From Dendrolimus kikuchii (taxonomy: Eukaryota; Arthropoda; Insecta; Lepidoptera; Lasiocampidae), in NCBI GenBank assembly GCA_019925095.2, contig CM034395.1:12073713-12137712 (forward strand): a DNA stretch of 64,000 nt, given 5' to 3'. The notes beneath the pieces are model-generated. The model was not told the origin of the DNA and made no database searches. It saw only the letters and a list, made by a program, of their open reading frames with translations. Positions 11,682-26,600 of this stretch are shown in pieces; position 1 is the first letter of the stretch, and each line of letters opens with the position of its first letter. A program made the position numbers and the translations under genes.

Positions 11682-14600
11682 CTGTAAAATACAAACAGCT
11701 TAAAAATAATAATATATTGTATAAGTAACAAAAATCGAACTTAGTACGCGTCATTTTGCGCACATTAAAGTGCCTACATAACATGTAGGAATCACGAATA
11801 TCAACTGTTTTTATCATTTGTTAGCGGAGTCCTAAAAAGTTTCTTTCTTCTTTCTATTTACTTAATGAAAAATACCTGTAATACAAATGTCAAAATCTGT
11901 GGAATTGATCTTGTTTAAACAAATTTTGGCTGAAAATATTTTGTAAGTTTACAGAGGCACATTATTTTTGGACGATCACTTTGGAAGTGATTTTTATTTC
12001 ACCTATTAAGTTACATAATTATGGATGCTCATCATATCACTAAGTACGTATATCCAACGTGCATATTATAAACTCATGTACTGTTTGTTAGGGTTCGATT
12101 TTGTTAAAACAGATACGGATCCCTCAAAAGAGGTTAACATTGATCCCAAAAATGAAAAGAAACAGGAAACTGGTCAAATAACATCATAACATACAAAAAT
12201 AATGAAATAATAATTATAATAATAATAATGCCGCAGGGGGGCTTTGTGGCGAAGCCTTAGGTGAGTAGCGACACCTCGTACCTGACTCCGGGGCCAAGGC
12301 AAGACCCCCGCCTCCGTGCTTACCTTAACCAGCCGGCACGGAGTGGAGATCGCTAGAGCTAAGACTCAAGCTCCAGGGGTGGAAGTGATAAATGGCCTAA
12401 CGTCGGAAGTAGCTTCGGTGAACCTGCAGCCCACCTCTCTACACCCCTTAGCCACTCACACCCATGTTGCCCCTGTCTTTATGGCATTTTTTGGGGCCCA
12501 TGCAGGGAGTGGCGAGTCACCGTCTGCCCATTTTTCCATGTTCCCTGAACATTGCGACGGGCAGACGCCATAGTCCCCATATTCCCAGACCCCTAGTACC
12601 ATTAGCAGTTCACCAGAATAGCCCGGTACTTTTTGTCCTCATTTCCCACAATAGTTCTACATTGGCCGGGGCTTGTCCTTGGGTGCATTACTATATAGTG
12701 TAGACAGGGATAATCGCCGGTCAGTGTCACGCCACATTTACATTAAATTTGTCAAGGGGCCTCTACGTGTTGGCCTTCCCATGGCCCCACGCAAGCCCCC
12801 CAAAAGTCCGGGCCATTTCTATGGCCCGTGGTCTTGAAAGACATAAGTATTAGAATAATAATAATTATTATTTATTTATTTACTTCCCATAACAAGAAAA
12901 CAAATTTAAAGAGTACAAAAATTTGATAAACTTAATTAAATGGGAAGGACAGGAGCCCAAACTAGGTAAACCCTGTATGATGGTACTCCTGGCCCTCGCC
13001 TCCCATTAAGCTCTATTTCAATAATAACCACCACCAAAGAGCACTACAATGAAAGAAAAAAAAAGAATAATAATAAAATAAAATAAAAATAGAGAGATGT
13101 GTGTGTGGTGAGTGTGAGTATGAGTGTGTAATAATGGTTACAAGTGTGTTTGGGTGTAGGAATATCAATGTTTGTAGGTATTAACAAAAATAGTAGTTAT
13201 TAAATTAAAGTATTTTGTCAAAAACGTCATTTAATTACGAATTCAAATATTTTGTGCTTTATAGAATATTTTGCAATGAAACACATACAGGAACGTTTAC
13301 TTGTAAATTCCTGTTTTAACAACTACGTTAGTTGTAAAACAAAAATTCTATAAAAACTGTATTTTATGATTAGGCATCACATTTTATGACATGTTACTGA
13401 AGAGTTTCTTGCGCTGTTTGTTCTTTTCAAGCCACATTATGTTGCGAAGTAGTGGTAAATTCGATTAGGTTCCCATAGAGTAAATAAAAACCATAAACAT
13501 AAAATAAAATAAGTAATTAAAATGAACAAGTTGGGGATAGGTTAAACAATAACTTTAACATGATTTATTGATATTTCTTCTTCCGTGATGAAAATAAAAT
13601 GTCGCACTTAAACCTGTTACAACATAGTTTTAAATATGTATATTAGTCACAAAACTTATGAAAATACTATGGAACTTAACTTAATTTTGGAAATTTTTAA
13701 AAATCACAGGCAATCGTTTCGATTATATTAAAATAATTTTATTCGATTATATTAAATTACTTGTATTATAATAACATTGATTTATTCAAACTTACGGAGT
13801 CCCTAAAGGAGCGTGAAGTCCAATGCACGTTTTCTCATCTTCTCCATTGGGACAATCACGTACACCATCGCATACTACATCAGAGGCTACACATCGATCT
13901 ATACCACCTAGTCCAGATTTACATCTGTAATATAAAATAAAAAATTCTCAGGACAATAACTGAATCTGTAGAAATTATACTAACATAATAGCTGAGTAAC
14001 AGCTTTGTTCTTTAGATAAATAAACTAATATACAATTAAATATACTTTAGTATAAGTGAATCAATAACGTCTTAGGTTACTATTATTTCGGACGATTCCC
14101 AAGTTAATATTGAGGAGTGGTTTTCATTCATAATTTAGTTCCATTTATTGTACTACATTACTAAATCTATAATATTATAAAATTGCCGTGTCTGTACATT
14201 GAATCTATTAAAAAAAGAACAAATAGAATAAACGATGGAGAACACGATGCAATTTTTTTTATATTTCTAGATTGTTTGTTCGAGATTCACGTAAAATCTA
14301 CTGAGCCGATTTCGATGCGGGTTTCACTGACAGAGAGCAAATTCTTAGACTTGAAATCGGCACTATTTTTATCTTGGGAATACCGCGGGAATTTTTCTGG
14401 AAATAATTTAATATGGTCAAATTTAAAAAATCGAATTCTAATGTGATTTTTCACTAATCGATAGCAAATTTTATGTAATAAAATGTATGATATTTTTATC
14501 TCGGGATTTTCACCGGGAGCGGTTTGTAATTGTTCGGGTGGATAAAAATTAGCTTATTCCGACATAATTTTCATTAAAACGATTCATTCTTTATTCGAAT

Positions 14601-17600
14601 GCTGCGGTACTTTGTATCCCGGTAGTCCCGCAGGAATTTAAAATGAAGCGTGGGTGATGTCGCGGGCATATCCTCGTTAAAAATACGCATTAGTCATGAT
14701 CGCTAAAGTTCAAATGAAGGTATATATTTTGTAGTTGTTTGAAATGGTTTATATAGTTAGTTATTGTTCTAAGAACAATATAGTTAATTAAGGCAGAGGA
14801 TCTCAAGGTTTCATCTGAGAATTAATGTACATGTATAATTGGGAACGAAATAGACAACGTACGTTATATCATTCTGAATCGTCCTGGACGTCTGCAATCG
14901 TCTGTCCTAAATCCTAATGCCTTATTTACATTATGCCCATTACGCCCTGTAATATTTATGCAGGAGACTGGTGAGGAAGTGGGCAGCGCGTATATGTAAA
15001 TGTAGTTTATTCGAAGAATTATTATTTGTGCGGCTCATTGCCCTTGCTACTTTCCTGCATACTGTCCTCGAAATGGGCATAATATAAATGAAGAGTAAGA
15101 TTTTGTTGTAAATCCTTTATTACTATTATTTATATATCTAATTTATACTTTAAAGTAAGTGCAAAACAGTCACCACATTTCTCTTATTAAAGAACTACGA
15201 GTATCTACTCGTACCTATCTAACTTTCTGTATTGTATTAATCACGGATACTACATTATTTACGGACGTCTCATCAGAGATTACTTAGACTTGTGGGCTAA
15301 TTAATTATCGGATTTAGGCTGGTGTGCATAGACAAAATAAAATAATCGCTGTTGAGCCATATATTTCTATCAATTATTTTATTTTAACCATTGGTTAAAT
15401 ATCTATGCACAGTCTTAGTATCAATGGTTGTGAGAATGAATTAAAACCAATACATTTTTAGGATTTCCGTAATTTTCACATAATATTAGTTACGCAAGCA
15501 TTTACATATAAATTAATTACAGCACTATATTACTGTGTAAAAATTAAAATCTATAAAATAATTAATATAAACCCAAAAGGTCCCAATGTTGGACTGGCTT
15601 TTTCCATTTTTTTAGATATCTGTCACCATGATGTGCAGGTTTTATCAGGTGGTTTCTCTAATCTACAGTATTTGCTAATCAAATAATTATTACAAAAACT
15701 TAATTAATTTCATAAATAGTCTTACATTCCCAAGATCACATCACTTATCAGACATAAAATAAAAAATATACAAGGACTCACTTGAAAGCGCGTTTAGCGT
15801 AGCATTTGCAGAAACTGGGGTCTTCATCACTGCGATCATAACAGTGCAATATTCCATCACAAAGATTGGAAGGCATTACTCTTGCTAAATAGTCACCACA
15901 TGTTGTATGACCAGGTTCATCTGTACTATCGCCACAGTCGTCGTTGCCATCTTTGAATAGTTCTTTTGACACACACTTGCCATTTCGGCATTTCATTTCG
16001 CTAGACAGGCATTCTAGACATCGATAAGAAGAAATACAACATTATTTCAAAAGCTTTAAGGTAAATGCATTTATTTTCTATTTATTTCCAATTTTTGTTA
16101 AGCAGTGCATGCTAACCGGCTAAGAATCGAATCTATGCTATAAAATTGCTGGTGCCTTTCAACTTACCTTGAATTTATTTCAGAGATATAAAAGTTTGTC
16201 TAAAAGCGATTCATGTAAATAAATCAGAAGTTATAGTTTTAAAACCTTTTACAAATATAGGTGTTTATTTTCATAGTACAATAAAACTCACCACATCCTT
16301 TTTGAAACGAATCTTGTTTGCATAAAAGATGTTTCTTTTCACAAGCTGCTTCAAATTCATCTTTGCCATCTTCACAATCGTTAACACCATTACATGTTTC
16401 AGCTAATGTCAAACATCGACCACGGTTACATCGAGTTCCTTCACAATTGTCCATCCATCCACTAGATGATTTGTTTGAAATCAAGATGTTTTCATTATCT
16501 ATGTTTGAAAAAATATTCCATGAAATGTTATTTTAATCCGCATAGTAAAACCGTGTTAACTAACTACTAGACATTTCTCATCTCAACTCCATCACTCACT
16601 CACTCCATAGTCAACGATCCCATACTAACAGGTCGTTAACGACCTGTTAGTATGTAGTCTCTCGGAACTCCGGTCCTTGAAAATTTCGATTTTGGTGATC
16701 CGTCAAACAGGTTTTTGATAATAATACAGACACCAGGCTCTTTCTAAATTAATCTATATAATATCAGCCCATGTAAAAGTAAAATAATGAAATGGATAAT
16801 GACATTGAATTACAATTCAAAAGAAGCTTTTATTAGGTCCCATTTTTTTAATGAAGATCACAATCATTCACATACTAGCCCATTCCCACAAAAGTTCTCA
16901 CATGTTTGTAAGTTTTAGCAGTATATTGTACGATTAAAATATTTCGATTTTGGTGATCCGTCAAACAGGTTTTTGATAATAATACAGACACCAGGCTCTT
17001 TCTAAATTAATCTATATAATATCAGCCCATAAATGTCCCACTGTTGGGCTCGGGGCTCCCATTATAGGGGGAACGGACAGTATACCCGCCACGCTTGTCC
17101 AAGAAGGCTTAGCAGGTTTGACACATCGGTTATCTCGATGTGCAGGTTGCATCACGATGTTTTCCTTCACCGTTGTTAGCACGTGGTAATTGTAACAATA
17201 TGCACATTAGATCAGAAAAATCATATATATACAAATTAATCTAATATGTATAAATGTTTACCGTAACTGTAAAATGTTTAATTTATTGAGAGCAAACAAA
17301 TTTTTTTTTTTTAATGGTGTTATAATAATAATTGGTGAATTTGGGGAATAGTTTGAATGGAGCGTTAGGTAAACTTCTAGGCGCTAAGAACCTCAGCCAG
17401 AAGGCCCAGCTCGCCATACACAACGCGGTGCTGGTACCTACGCTCACGTATGGAAGCGAGAGTTGGGTATGGAAGAGAGAGCATGAAAGTAGAGTAAACG
17501 CGGTTGAGATGCGAGCACTGCGGAGTGACGCTCGCGGACCGCGTTCGTAATACCGAAGTAAGAAAGAGAGTTGGTCTGAAAGAGAGTGTCGGGGTGAAGG

Positions 17601-20600
17601 TAAGGAAAGGAATGCTCCGGTGGTTCGGGCATGTGGAAAGAATGCATGATGAAAGAATGACTAAACAGATATACAATGCAAAAGTGGATGGATGCAGAAG
17701 TCGTGGAAGGCCACGACACACCTTCCATGATCAAATTGATCGTGTACTAGCGGAGGGTGATTTCAGGAGCCTTAAGAACAGACGAGTGTGCATGACAAGA
17801 GTTATGAATGTGAAAGAAGCAAGTGAGGTGTGTAAGAATGGACCTAAATGGCGCTCTGTTGTTCGTGCCTACCCCGCAAGGGCACTGGCGTGAAGTTATG
17901 TATGTATGTATGTATGTTATTATAATCCATACTATACTATATATGTATATAAAGTTTCATTTGTTTTGTAATTTTAATTGTGTTTGTTTCTTTTTTGCAT
18001 TGGAAGTCCAACGATTATGATAAAATTTAAAACAGATATTTAAAGACTGAAAATAAAATTGGGTAGTTCAAGGAAGGTAAATTGAGAAAACGCTCAAATT
18101 GGAACCTCGGGGTTAAAGTCGAGTTTCCATGTAATACACCGATATAAGTCGCAGTTATTACAGTTCTTGGTGAAATTTAGACGATAACTGTTCTCTTAAA
18201 ATCCCTTTAAATATCTTATGAGCAGTATTTCCTAAAGTTTTTGCGACTGGTACACATAGTGAAAAGTGGCCGAAACGTCGAAAAAATACAAATAAATAAA
18301 ATTCTGCCCTTAAAAACGTCTACTTTTAATAATCTCCTCAGTAAGGGCATCACACACGGCGAAGATGCTATAATATTTTATGTTAAAATGCCTGAACACA
18401 AAGTATTATAGTATCTCAAGGTACCACACACTGTTAAGTTACGATAATATATCCGTTCGAATCATTCTATCAAAGGCAGGGGTTACACGTATATTTCTCC
18501 ACTGAATCTATATACAGAGTGATATAATATGAATAATACGGCCTTACTATTAGATTTATTGGATAGCTCATCGGATGATAATTCTGACGTCGAATATGAC
18601 TTAAAAATTTCTGCCGCACATTCTATGTGTCGAAAACAAAATGACAACTTATTTTTGTGCCTATTTGATCACGTCAGACTAGACTTGCAATGAAAAGAAC
18701 TCACATTTCTGTCCTCTTGTGCTGTTCCTTATCGGTGTGCTAGTAACGTATCTACCTCTTTTATATTTTATATCAATGTTTAGATACCGATTGCTTGATT
18801 CATATCTCCTGATATTTATAAGAATAAAAATACAGCTAGAAAACTAAACCACTACTGGGAAACAGGCGAGACGATATGTATGTTTGTACGTAAAAAGCTG
18901 AACAAGTCATTTTATCAACATAATATTAACAAAAAGTACATCGAGTAATAACAAAAACTCAAGAGAAAAGGTAGTTGAATAAATAAAATATATTTCATTC
19001 CATTTTGCATTGGATATTAAGTGCACACTCTGTATAAGGATCTTGCGATATATTTTGTATCTTAAGATAGTATATTAAGACATAATTCGCATCTTAGGAT
19101 GACATCGTTGCATCGCTCGGCATCTTAACATAAAATTTCCATATCGCTCGATAGCTTAAGATAGTGTAATATGAAAATATATAGTATCTTAGCCGTGTGT
19201 GATAGTTCATACAAACTGTATAGTGAGCGATATTTTATCTTAACATAAAATATTATAGTATCTTTGCTGTGTGTGACGCCCTTACCTAGAACCTAAATAT
19301 GACGAAACAAATATGATTAAACTTACGATGAACATTGGCATTTGATTGATGAATATTATTTAAATGAAACTTAAGGTCGTGTTTCAAATTTTCTATATCT
19401 GTAGCTATAATGTGATTTTCAAGACCACATTCCCCTCTGCTATCTACAAATGATGCTACTGGGTTCCAACCATGATTATTATGGCAACTTATTATGCCGG
19501 CCCATTCACGTTTTGTAGTAAAACCAGGCTGAAAGTAACAATATATTAAAATCACTCATAATTTAGACTTTTTAAAATATTACTTAAAATTTAATAACAA
19601 TTGATTGTTAGTAATAAAGCATAGATTTTGCATAGAATAGAAAAATAATAAAGCATAGAAATTGTAGCTATAGCATGGAAAAAGATTCCATGATTTATAT
19701 TAAGAATTTCTTACCAAACATATATTGTCGTTAGTTTTCCGTTTAAAACAACTATAAGGAAGTTTACAATTTTCATTTGTTTCCTCTAAAAATATACTTA
19801 AGCTACTGTTATTTATATCTTGACCCACCGCAACACATATTGTCCTATTATCTATATTGTGGCTCCTAAAATATATTTTTAAATTATATAATGACTATGT
19901 AATTTTTTTCATGACACGTCAAATACTTACGAGGAAGTAATAACCATAGGCTTAACCATATTTGAGTATTTTGCGGGCTGTTTTAAATGTAATAAAGCTG
20001 CTTTACTTTTATGAAGATCTTTCTTTGCATCTACAATAATATATTGTTCAAAAGGACCAGTTGAAGATATTAGAGTCCTTTGAGATCCTAATACTACTGT
20101 TATGAAATCATTCGGTGTTCTGCAAGAAAATTTTAAAATATTATTTATTATTCTCTTTAGTATATTAAACATGTCAACGCACGTTGTAATTATAATACTT
20201 AATACTTACAATTCCCATAAACATGAATGGCTTACCAAGACCCACGATAAATCTACTAATATACCTGTACATTTATATTCTCCTTCGTAATATACTTTTG
20301 CAATCCAGGGCCAACTATACTTACTAATATTTTCTACAGCTCTATTATAAACCACCATTTGAGGAGCATCAAAACTAGTAAACAAGGAATTGTCACAATA
20401 CACGTACAAAGATTTACATGTTTTTGTAATGTTCGGTACACATTGTTCTTTTATTACTTCAGGCCCTTCAATTACAATATTTCTAACAGTTTCGTTTTCT
20501 ACTTCTCTGTATGTGAAATGAACAGGAGATATGGCGTGACGTCGATTTCTTTCATTAAAATTAATATTTTTAATGTCTTCATCCTTAATATTAATATATT

Positions 20601-23600
20601 TTACAGAGTACCTATTTGCTGAGCTGTAAGAAACAAGAAAAAGGTACATATGAAACATTTATTTAACACTTGTGATATTTTTGCAATGTTCTCAACTTAT
20701 TGTAGTTTTTAAATACCTGAATCCTAAATAATGACAAATGTGCGTTGCTGCTTGGTCTTGTTGCTCGATAGGCAACATATTTTCACAAATAATATTCCAT
20801 CTATTTTCGTGCCTCTTTGTTAAAAATCCTTCTAAATTTATTACCGGTCTCTCATCAATATCATACACTAACTCTTTACCATTGGATAATGCAACTGAAA
20901 AGTTAAATTTATGAAATGAAATGAAAATTTATGAAATAAGAATATATTCTTTATCCAAATACTCACAGCAGTCTAGCTCATCTTCATGTTGTAGACATTG
21001 AGATTTTCCATCACAGACATATTTCATTGGCAAGCAGACATGGCTCCTTTTGCATAAAAACATGTCATCAGGACAAGTAACTGAAGAATAAATTTATTTT
21101 ATATTATCAGTTTATCCATTACGAAGAACAAAATAGAGTGATAAACTTACAACAGTCAGTTTCATCTTGTCCATCAGCGCAATCAAAAATACCATCGCAT
21201 AGGAGTTTCTCGTCGACAGTGGCAAGGAAGTCTATGCAACTGCAGCCAAGTTCATCTGTGCCATCTTCACAGTCAGCTTTATGATCACATCGTTGTGTAT
21301 AAGGAATAGTTTGCAAAATTCTAAAGAAATATTTGAAAATGAAACCGGATGCTCATATCCTGGCAAAAAAATTCAAGTGAAATTCAAAGTTTTATCTTAC
21401 CTTCCACATTCAAATTCATTAGGAATTTTATGTTTTCGTCTAATTTTAGCTGGTTGTATTTCAGATTTTAGAAGTTCCTCCATTTTTTTTGCAACGTCTT
21501 TTTCGCCTTCGACTTCAGGCAAATTTTTTGCTGCAACTATTTCACTGTTTTGAGACGATATTGTTATCATCTGATTTTTAATTTGAATATCTTCGCTTTC
21601 ATTATTAGCTGCATTTATTTCTGTGACGTTCATTTCGGGTAGAAGTTTTATCACTAATTCATTAGACGAGTCGCTAATAGAGTTACTTTCAAAAGTTGTA
21701 GCTGTCGTAGTTTCCTTAATATTATCAAGTTCTTCGAGTTGTATTTTTGAAGAAAAAGTTGTTATGGTTATTGCACTTTCATCTGTTGAATTATTCAGGA
21801 TCTCCCAATCTTCAGGTATATCTGTTCTATCTCTTAATGTAGGATTTTCTTTTTCAATCGAAGACCTCGCTTCAATAGTTTTATTTGGAGAACTTGTTGT
21901 TATAGTCATAAAATCTTCATTAGTTTGTTCTATAAATAATTCACTAACTGTTTTAGTACTAGGAACATCAGTTGTACTTTCTACAGATGAATTCAAGATT
22001 TCTAATTCTTCAGAACTTCTGTATAGTGGCATTTCGAATGTAGATGCATGTTGAAAATCAGCCTTAAAACTTACCGAAGTGTCGGTTGTAAGTGATATTA
22101 TTTTTGAATTGTCAACCCTTAAATCACTTTCCATATCTTTGTTTTTAGGTATTTTCGAGGGAAATAAACTTATTTCTGTAACTGTTTCAGTAGTCATTAT
22201 TTTTTCTTTTTGCAGCTTTTCAGTTGTAAAATTAGATTCAAATATTTTAGTAACAGTAGCAGTAGAAGAACTACTGGGAATTACTTCTCGTTTTTCAGTT
22301 GTATTATTTTGAGTCGTTTTGTTGTATTTTATATTACTTTCAATAATTTTTTCAACACTTTCGAGTATGTTTTCATTTAACAAATTATCGTTGATAGAGT
22401 TTTCTGTCATTATTGTATTAAGTTCAGTATTTTTAATTGTAGTAGTAGAGATAACCGATTCATTGATAGATATGCTATTTTTATTATTATTAATTTCATT
22501 ATATGCGAGTGTTGTAGTTAACAGTTCGTCCCCAATATTGTTCATCACCGATCTCATAAAAATACAGCCCATTTCATCTTCACCGTCAAGACAATCTATA
22601 ATCTTATCACACCGTTTTTTAGTTGGAAGACATTTTTTAATTCCTGATTTACATTGGAAGCCTGGACATTCTTGTATTGGTTGAACAATAGGCAAGGATT
22701 TACTCGCTAGAAAAATACACTTAAATCATTATCCATCAGCCAATATTGCTTTCAAGATAAATGACAACTGTAACAAGACTACGCTTCTTATCCGTGTGAC
22801 ATGTACTAAGACAGATATAGATAATCAAAATTTTTCTTTTTGCCTCAATCGTGTATTCATTATGTTTTTATCACAAGATGCGTCTATTAATCTTTTCGAA
22901 TATATGTAGATTTGAACTAGCACTATTAATTACGGCTTAAAAAAATGAAATCTTAAGACTAAATTTAGGAGTAATAAGTCTAGAAGAAATCGCTGATAGC
23001 ACTAATATTGTCGTATAGAATATTTATAAATTTTTCGTTACACTGCTAATATAGGTATACTTTTAAGTTATGTAGAGCAATAGAATATTTAATAAAATGA
23101 AACTTACCCATGTGGTATTTCATCCACTTCACGAAAAGGCTAACTCGAGTATAGACTCCCGGTTCGTCTGGGCGGGCACATCCATCTCCATGACTTACGA
23201 TCCCGGCTATATACCATTGTTGGGAATTCAAAGGATTCCTGCATAAAAGCGGACCTCCACTATCACCCTGTAAATAATCAAACAAAGGATAGTTATGTCA
23301 ACTTTAGCCAGCTTAACGAAGATGTGAGGCACATATGTACTTATATTATTATTTTCCCAATCATTCTAATAAAGAAAGTTTTGATGGTTTTAGATTTAAA
23401 TATGAAATGTGTATCACATATTTGCATGTTTAGATAAAAATACAATAAACAAAATTAAATCAGGTATTATTACGAATTTTTATTTATATTTATTTCATTA
23501 ACAGTATGGTATGTATTTTAGGGCATTTTATTGAGATTTTTAGGTCCTACTTGGCACGCATCTCTTCCTCCTTCTGCAAGACCTGCGCATATTTCTTTGC

Positions 23601-26600
23601 CAGCACGATCTTCACGATGTTTACAACTTTTCCATATCGGGACTTCTACTTCGCGGATATGGTCCGCTAAAAAGTAAATATTATATAATTTTAGTAACTT
23701 CTCAGGAAGTCTAAAGTATCTTATTTTATTATATGGATGGTATTAACTGAGCTACTCAATTAAAAAATCATTTTGATTCTGTGCACTCAGGGGTCTTTCT
23801 TGATCACGTTTCTAGGTAAAGGCCAAATCAGACATTAAAAAAATAAAAATATATTAATAACGTACATATAACGATTTTATAATTTTAGTTTCAATAACAA
23901 TCATAACGACTGTGAACTAACAAGTTGAGTAAATTCCAGTGTACCAGCATTTAGTAAAGAAATTACAACTGTTAACAGGTACTTACGATCTGGTCCATGT
24001 TCTTTCGTTGCTCCCCAACCCACTGCTGTGCAAATGGTTCCTGGCAAAGGTCCCTGCAACCACTCAGTGCCAGCAGTATCAGAATTAGGTAAACAGATGG
24101 GGCGAACCCACCGACTGAATTGTATCGTCGGCGCCAATCTCAATAAAGATAAATCATTTTTCATATCTTCTTCGTTGTATTGTTGATTACTAATTATGTG
24201 GGTGACTATGTGATTGTGTTCTTGTGGAGAAAATGATAATCTTCGCAACATGCCCGTTTGTACTTCGTAGTAATGATCCCAAAACCTAAAGATATTGAAA
24301 ATTTTAAAGCCGTTTGGAAAAATACACATTCATTTAAATTTATAGAAAGCTCCGGGATAGACAGTTGTGAAAGAAAAATAACATATCTTCTATATCTTTA
24401 TATATAAAAGAAAGTCGTGTTAGTAACACTATTTATAACTCAAGAATGACTGTACCGATTTGGCTGAAAATTGGTGGTGAGGTAGCTTAGAACCAGGAGA
24501 CAGACATAGAATACTACTTTTTATCCCGTTGGAACCGGTAGGTGGCGCTGAGATCGGGTTCTAGAATCCCCCTAATCACCTGGAGCGATTTTGTTTTTGT
24601 GTGTTTGAGTGGGTTTCCGGATGGTTTAGATTCGCAATTAGAACCGGTAGATGGCGCTGGAATCGTGTCCTAGATTTTTATTTTTTCAGAGCAGGACAAC
24701 GTCTGCCGGGGTCGCTAGTATTGTAATAAAACAAGAAGTAACACGGGCAATTTTTATGCTAATTTTAGCTGTATAATTCATTTTCAGGAAAAATGAAGGG
24801 ATTTAAACTGATAAATATTCCCCAAATGTCTCGGGATATGCAGTACCGCAACATTTAAGTAAAAAAAAATGTATGTGTGTGCAGTTCACACGCAGTTGTA
24901 TTGAAACAAAGTGTGACAAGAGGCGGGGTTATTCTAAATTTCGTGACGTCACATTTCATATATTATATCGTTATAATATATTTAAGCTTTAAAACACGGA
25001 ATTTGAAGTATTAACAAACTTCAAAACATTTCTGACTCTATCTGTATGAGCATAGTGCTTTAATGATTAAATATAATGTATTCTATCTCATTCTCTTGCA
25101 GGCGTAGTTTTATAGATATATGTGTTTATCTCTATTTAGTGTCACTTTTTCGTTTCATCGAATTGCAAATCACAACGATTCTAAAGAAGTTTTACTTCAA
25201 AAATTACTATCGGTTATTGTAAACTGCATTGAAATCGGCCCCATAGTTTTTAAATTACTCCCGAACAAAAAGACTAAAATCTAAAAAATATTATTTCGTG
25301 TTTTCTATCATTTATATGCCTACCTATATTATAGTCTATCTAAATTGTTTTTTTACATAGCTTCAATGTAGACGTGGACCTTTTACAATTCTATGATAGT
25401 ATATAGATTGTATAAACTTACTTATGAACACAATGAGCAGCTGACATAATCCAGTTTTGGTTAACGACTACACCGCCGCAATGAAACATACCATCTCGAT
25501 ATATAGCTACCATCCAAGGCCAAGCTGCAGGTAGACTTGGTTTTCCACCTACCACCCTACTTTCAGTTCTCTTATCTCTAACAATTTTTTGGCTATTGTA
25601 GACTTGTTTATTATCATTATTTTGCTTATCTTTATTTAAATAGGTGTCACGTTTTCTTCCGTTTTTAAACCACGAGAATTGATAATGATTATCGGGAAAC
25701 AGATATCTTTTTCTTCTTTCGTAGAAGTCATTTTCGATTGCCGGATTCTGTGAATAAAAAACACTTTAACAATGTTCCTAAAATGAAACACGTTGTGTTT
25801 TCAGAATTTACTTACTTCTCGTAGTGATTGCACGGTAGTTGGCACTCTTGTTCCACATAATAAATCTGGACAAGTGACATATACAGCGGAAGAATTGAAA
25901 CACGTGTCGCTAGTTTGTATTGACTCACCCGGTGCAGTGTTCAAATAATCGACTTTCAACAATGGGTCTATTTGTAGTAACTGAATATATGGTGGCCTGT
26001 AAAAAGTAAGAGATATAAATAAAAAATGTGACAAGAAAAAAGCGGGCGTTCATATTTATACTACCTGATTATAAGACCCGCCTCTCTGCGACACACATCG
26101 TGTGCCCACATATAAGGATTTTTGCAGACTGAATACCAATCGCCTTTAAAATTTCTGTGTAAAAATCCTTCAGTATTTGAAATCGCAAAGGGCTGAAATG
26201 ACGAATTATTTTTGACTTTAAAATCATATAGTTTATGTTTCACATTTCTTATCTAAACTGCAGAATATATTTCAACCCAGAAAACTTAACAAATAATTTT
26301 CATTCGTCTTTAGTAGGTATAATCAATCTAATTAAGAATCTTACAGGTTTCTTATGCAGAGTTGGAGCCAACATATTACAATCGGCTTCATCACGATTAT
26401 TAGGGCAATCTGCGAAATTATTACATCTTTGCTCTTTGGTGAAACACTTGATTTGTGTATTCGTCGTATCGGTATCCCCGCAACTAAAACTGTTTTCTCT
26501 GCAACCTAAACCATAACATTTATTCAGTATTTAAAGCTTTAAATTCAGTTTTTTTTAAATAGTAGTAATAGAATTAATATCAGTAGTAAATAAAAACTAA

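Larger units (their letters stand above)
16499..19326. other. nudel intron 21, a repeat-filled 2.8-kb intron
   Basis: In order along the plus strand it holds a 34-bp palindrome, a pair of 90-bp direct repeats, a SINE body, an RTE-like LINE fragment, a Penelope tail and a Harbinger-like TIR element whose end is 41 bp from exon 21. Each is listed separately. Confidence 0.85.

Noticed and set aside
12316..12703. Two overlapping 80-codon frames in the GC-rich island
   Set aside because: No recognisable protein. They fit non-coding retroelement sequence.
21623..22684. Long plus-strand frames opposite nudel exon 14
   Set aside because: Mirror of the Ser/Thr/Glu-rich linker. Hydrophobic composition is the expected shadow of that codon use.
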